From Ruminococcus bicirculans (ex Wegman et al. 2014) (lineage in GTDB: Bacteria > Bacillota > Clostridia > Oscillospirales > Ruminococcaceae), in NCBI RefSeq assembly GCF_000723465.1, contig NZ_HF545616.1, positions 62,001 through 126,000 of the forward strand: a DNA stretch of 64,000 nt. The letters are read 5' to 3'. The notes beneath the pieces were generated by a model. It ran no database searches and was not told where the DNA came from. It saw nothing but the letters and a program-made list of their open reading frames with translations. Below are positions 61,526 to 64,000 of the stretch, piece after piece. Position numbers and translations under genes: made by a program. Each line of letters starts with the position of its first letter. The stretch's first letter is position 1.

Positions 61526-62515
61526 TCATAAGCCGTTGTCGATGCGATAATGTATCTCCTGTGCTATCTTGTCAAGGGGACACTGCTTTGACACTGAGCC
61601 GTTTTCATATGCGGCTTTGGGCATACCATAGACTATGGAGCTTTCTGCGTCCTGTCCGATATTATATGCTCCCATTTTCTTCATGTTGAGCATACCCTTT
61701 GCACCGTCACAGCCCATGCCGGTGAGGATAACGCCTATAGCGTTACGCTTTGCGCTGTATGCTACAGAGTCAAAAAGCACGTCAACTGACGGACAGTGAC
61801 CTGAAACCTTTACACCTGCTTCAGAGGTGACAAAATAGCCTTTTTTATCCCTGAACAATCTAAGGTGCTGACCGCCCTGCGCTATTACCACCATGCCTTG
61901 GCTGAGATACAGACCGCTTTTGGCTTCCACAACGTTGTGACCGGTTTCAGTGCATAGCTGTTCGGCATATATCCTTGTATAGCCCGCAGGCATATGCAGG
62001 ACTGCCACTATAGGGGGCAGGTCGTGGCGGAGGTCTTTAAGGATAGCTTTCAGGGCTTCCGTTGAGCCTGTTGAACCGCCTATGGCTATTATTCCGGAGG
62101 TATTTATGGCAGGTATATGCACAACAGAATTAACTCTTGCTTTTTCAAGGCGCTGTATGCTTTCGGCAAAGCGTTTCTGAAAACGCTCGTTATCAGACGG
62201 AGTGCCGTCAGGTTTATATACGACGTCTATGGCACCTGCCTGCATCATGGGATATTTATTGTTGTGCTGAATGGTAAGATAGATTATAGGCACAGAATAT
62301 CGTGGGGCAAGGCTTATGATGTAGTCGTCCATATTGTTTTGGCAATCACCGTCGAGAAGAACATAGTCGGGAGAAAGGGCAGTGACGCTTTTTCTGCCGT
62401 TGCTAAGGCAGGCTGAGGCAAGCTTTGAGCTTTGGAAGCCTGCGTTTGTAAGGGATTTTCTGCAAAGCTGTGCAAAGGCTTTGTTTTCGGTTATCACAAG
62501 AAAGAGAGGCGTCAT
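61526..62515 (-). CDS. cheB: Chemotaxis methylesterase CheB with degenerate receiver
   Basis: A 329-residue protein. The C-terminal methylesterase has the triad IGGSTGS (Ser), VLHMPAGYT (His) and TGMGCDGA (Asp). The N-terminal receiver keeps YVLLDGD (phospho-Asp), YLTI (Thr) and VYKPDG (Lys), but the acidic pair after strand 1 is replaced by ITENKAF, so Mg-dependent phosphorylation may be weak or absent. CheB removes methyl groups from receptors and deamidates glutamines. The start overlaps the cheR stop by 4 bases. Confidence 0.92.
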   Translation of the reverse strand: MTPLFLVITENKAFAQLCRKSLTNAGFQSSKLASACLSNGRKSVTALSPDYVLLDGDCQNNMDDYIISLAPRYSVPIIYLTIQHNNKYPMMQAGAIDVVYKPDGTPSDNERFQKRFAESIQRLEKARVNSVVHIPAINTSGIIAIGGSTGSTEALKAILKDLRHDLPPIVAVLHMPAGYTRIYAEQLCTETGHNVVEAKSGLYLSQGMVVIAQGGQHLRLFRDKKGYFVTSEAGVKVSGHCPSVDVLFDSVAYSAKRNAIGVILTGMGCDGAKGMLNMKKMGAYNIGQDAESSIVYGMPKAAYENGSVSKQCPLDKIAQEIHYRIDNGL

Positions 62516-63348
62516 TTTTTATCCCCTCCCAGCTTGCGGTATATTGCAGGGGCAACTTTTACAAAAGGCATATACTTCGGCACTGATTCTGCGTGACCGA
62601 TATAGAAATAGCCGCCATCCTCCATTGCGTCATAGAATTTTCTGCATATCTCGGCTTTTGTATCGTCGTCAAAATATATCATGACGTTACGGCAGACGAT
62701 AAGGTCGAATTTCTTTTTGAAAGTGAAATCATCCATAAGATTGTGGTAACGAAACTCAACATTCTGCCTTATTGTATCGCTGACCTGCCAGAGATCCTTT
62801 GTGTTTGAATATGGGTGAAAATATTTTTTACGCCAATCTTCGGGGATATTCTTTATGGACATACTGGTATAAATGCCGTTTTTGGCAGAACGCAGTGCGT
62901 TAAGGGAGATATCCGTGGCAAGTATTTTCAAGTCCCAGAAACGGCGGTCAAAGCCGAAATAATCGTCCATACACATGGCAAGATTATATGGCTCGTTGCC
63001 GAATGAGCAGCCTGCACTCCATATACGCATATCATGATCGAGGACGTTTTTTTCGGCATAGGGGAGAAATTTCTCCATGAAGTGTTGGAAATGGTCCGTT
63101 TCACGCATGAAATATGTATGGTTGGTAGTAAGGCGGTTTATAAGGTTGGCAGTTTCTCTGCCTGTTTCATCGCTGTAGACGGCGCTGAGATATTCTGAAA
63201 AGCTGTTGAAGCCGCAGTCCAACACATAGTTGCTCAGCCTGCTTTCAACGATAGACTTTTTCCTTGCAAGGTCAAGACCGTATTTTTCTTTTATGAATGC
63301 AGTAAGCTCGTCAAAGTCTGACTGAGAGATCTCAAGACGTGACAGCAT
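62512..63348 (-). CDS. cheR: Chemotaxis receptor methyltransferase CheR
   Basis: A 278-residue S-adenosylmethionine methyltransferase. The N-terminal helical domain ends near LINRLTTNHTYFMRETDHF, the catalytic domain has IWSAGCSFGNEPYNLAM (SAM site), KILATDISLNALRSAKNGIY and DLIVCRNVMIYFD. It methylates glutamates of chemoreceptors. No TPR domain. AAGGAGGAAGAGG precedes the ATG. Confidence 0.95.
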   Translation of the reverse strand: MLSRLEISQSDFDELTAFIKEKYGLDLARKKSIVESRLSNYVLDCGFNSFSEYLSAVYSDETGRETANLINRLTTNHTYFMRETDHFQHFMEKFLPYAEKNVLDHDMRIWSAGCSFGNEPYNLAMCMDDYFGFDRRFWDLKILATDISLNALRSAKNGIYTSMSIKNIPEDWRKKYFHPYSNTKDLWQVSDTIRQNVEFRYHNLMDDFTFKKKFDLIVCRNVMIYFDDDTKAEICRKFYDAMEDGGYFYIGHAESVPKYMPFVKVAPAIYRKLGGDKK

Positions 63349-63373
63349 TCCTCTTCCTCCTTGTTATTATGTT

Positions 63374-63817
63374 TTACCTGTTTGTTCTGACCAGAATATC
63401 AGGGTCAAGCAGGGATATGTTTTTGTTGTTTGCGTTTATAAAGCATTTTACAAGGCTGTTTTTTACGGGCGACACGGCGGTCTGCTGGGGGAGGATATCC
63501 TCAACGTCCAAGACCTTATCGCATATTATGCCAGCCTGATTTGAGCCGACTTCTATCACTATGGTACTGCTTCTGTTGTCATACTCTCCTTCGGGTAGTC
63601 CAAGGCGCAGGCGGAGATCTATCACGGGAACGGCTTTTCCTCGCAGATTTATAACGCCTTTTATGAACTTTGGTGTTTTCGGGAGCCTTGTGACGGGGAG
63701 AAGCCCTATTATATCGGTGACATCTTTTACCTCAAAGGCGTAATATTTTTCATCAGAAACAAAGGAGAGTATTTTTCCACCCTTCTGACAAAATTCGTTT
63801 ATATCCTGTTCTGACAT
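63374..63817 (-). CDS. cheW: Chemotaxis coupling protein CheW
   Basis: A 147-residue CheW domain that links receptors to CheA. KILSFVSDEKYYAFEVKDVTDIIG, LPKTPKFIKGVINLRGKAVPVIDLRLRLGL and GIICDKVLDVEDI are typical. It is 1 base from the cheA stop, with an AAGGGTG ribosome site inside the end of cheA. Order on the minus strand: cheA, cheW, cheR, cheB, cheW-like, fumarase alpha. Confidence 0.95.
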   Translation of the reverse strand: MSEQDINEFCQKGGKILSFVSDEKYYAFEVKDVTDIIGLLPVTRLPKTPKFIKGVINLRGKAVPVIDLRLRLGLPEGEYDNRSSTIVIEVGSNQAGIICDKVLDVEDILPQQTAVSPVKNSLVKCFINANNKNISLLDPDILVRTNR

Positions 63818-63819
63818 CT

Positions 63820-64000
63820 TTATTCACCCTTTCGGAAGTCATAATTGCCGAGAAATTCTTTCATATCCAGTATTATGGTTATACTGCCGTCACCGAGGAC
63901 CGAACAGCCTGCCATGCCTGATTCTTTGAGGGGATAGGCGTCAAGGAGTGGTGAGAACGGTTTTACTACCACCTGCTGGTCAACTGTTATCCTGTCTGCC
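63820..64000 (-). CDS. cheA: Chemotaxis histidine kinase CheA (C-terminal end only)
   Basis: The last 59 residues and the TAA stop are present; the rest lies beyond the window. QQVVVKPFSPLLDAYPLKES followed by GMAGCSVLGDGSITIILDMKEF is the end of the CheW-like P5 domain of CheA, where GDGSITIILD is nearly invariant. The gene order confirms the call. Confidence 0.92.
   Translation of the reverse strand, partial: ADRITVDQQVVVKPFSPLLDAYPLKESGMAGCSVLGDGSITIILDMKEFLGNYDFRKGE

Overview
The window reads as chromosomal DNA of a plant-fibre-degrading, Gram-positive Clostridia bacterium, most likely an Oscillospiraceae (Ruminococcus-like) gut or rumen species. Grounds: sigma-A promoters with 17-bp spacers, strong AGGAGG ribosome sites, a CIRCE-controlled groESL, cellobiose phosphorylase, GH5 glycosidases, xylose isomerase, a GDSL esterase, many serine/threonine-rich lipoproteins and a chemotaxis operon. 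The genus is inferred from gene content only.

Layout. 0-4 kb: an amidohydrolase cut by the left edge, alanine racemase, a SLOG protein, an LCP-like membrane protein and a PII-like protein. 4-14.3 kb: the translation/transcription operon rimP-nusA-ylxR-ylxQ-infB-rbfA-nrnA-truB-ribF, then a RAYT (REP-associated tyrosine transposase) fused into the operon by a 4-bp overlap, then gltX. 14.5-19.5 kb: a Gld-type ABC export system. 20-21.8 kb: an AT-rich patch with a lipoprotein and a papain-like secreted protein. 22-28 kb: cellobiose phosphorylase with tandem LacI-type operators, a lipoprotein, a GDSL esterase, a repeat block and a membrane protein. 28.3-34.5 kb: a LacI-like sensor fused to GGDEF, then GtrA, an FAD oxidoreductase and a membrane glycosyltransferase. 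34.6-42 kb: two GH5-type enzymes, a cation/proton antiporter and xylA. 42.8-48.8 kb: groESL, a two-component system and an HtrA protease. 49-58.4 kb: a lipoprotein, SpoVAC, a YkgJ protein, a MATE pump, an ECF sigma factor with a membrane beta-propeller partner, and a YdbS/YdbT pair. 58.4-64 kb: an AGCS symporter, a repeat block, a lone fumarase alpha subunit and cheW-cheB-cheR-cheW-cheA (cheA cut by the right edge).

The most striking layer lies outside ordinary genes. At least fifteen short palindromic elements sharing the end TGTAGGGG are scattered between genes. Two near-identical copies, in inverted orientation, lie inside the coding sequence of the RAYT transposase itself, in positions that look like protein loops. 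A second, larger family (about 380-440 bp, two long copies and one internally deleted copy) begins with a GGARTGA heptamer array, contains several hairpins whose stems differ between copies but still pair, and ends at a TGTAGG end. Together these look like a REP/RAYT system with structured non-autonomous passengers.

Carbohydrate genes appear to share a CG-centred LacI-type operator: two copies 22 bp apart before cellobiose phosphorylase, an identical 11-mer before xylA and the esterase, and a variant before a lipoprotein. No tRNA, rRNA, CRISPR array or prophage was seen.
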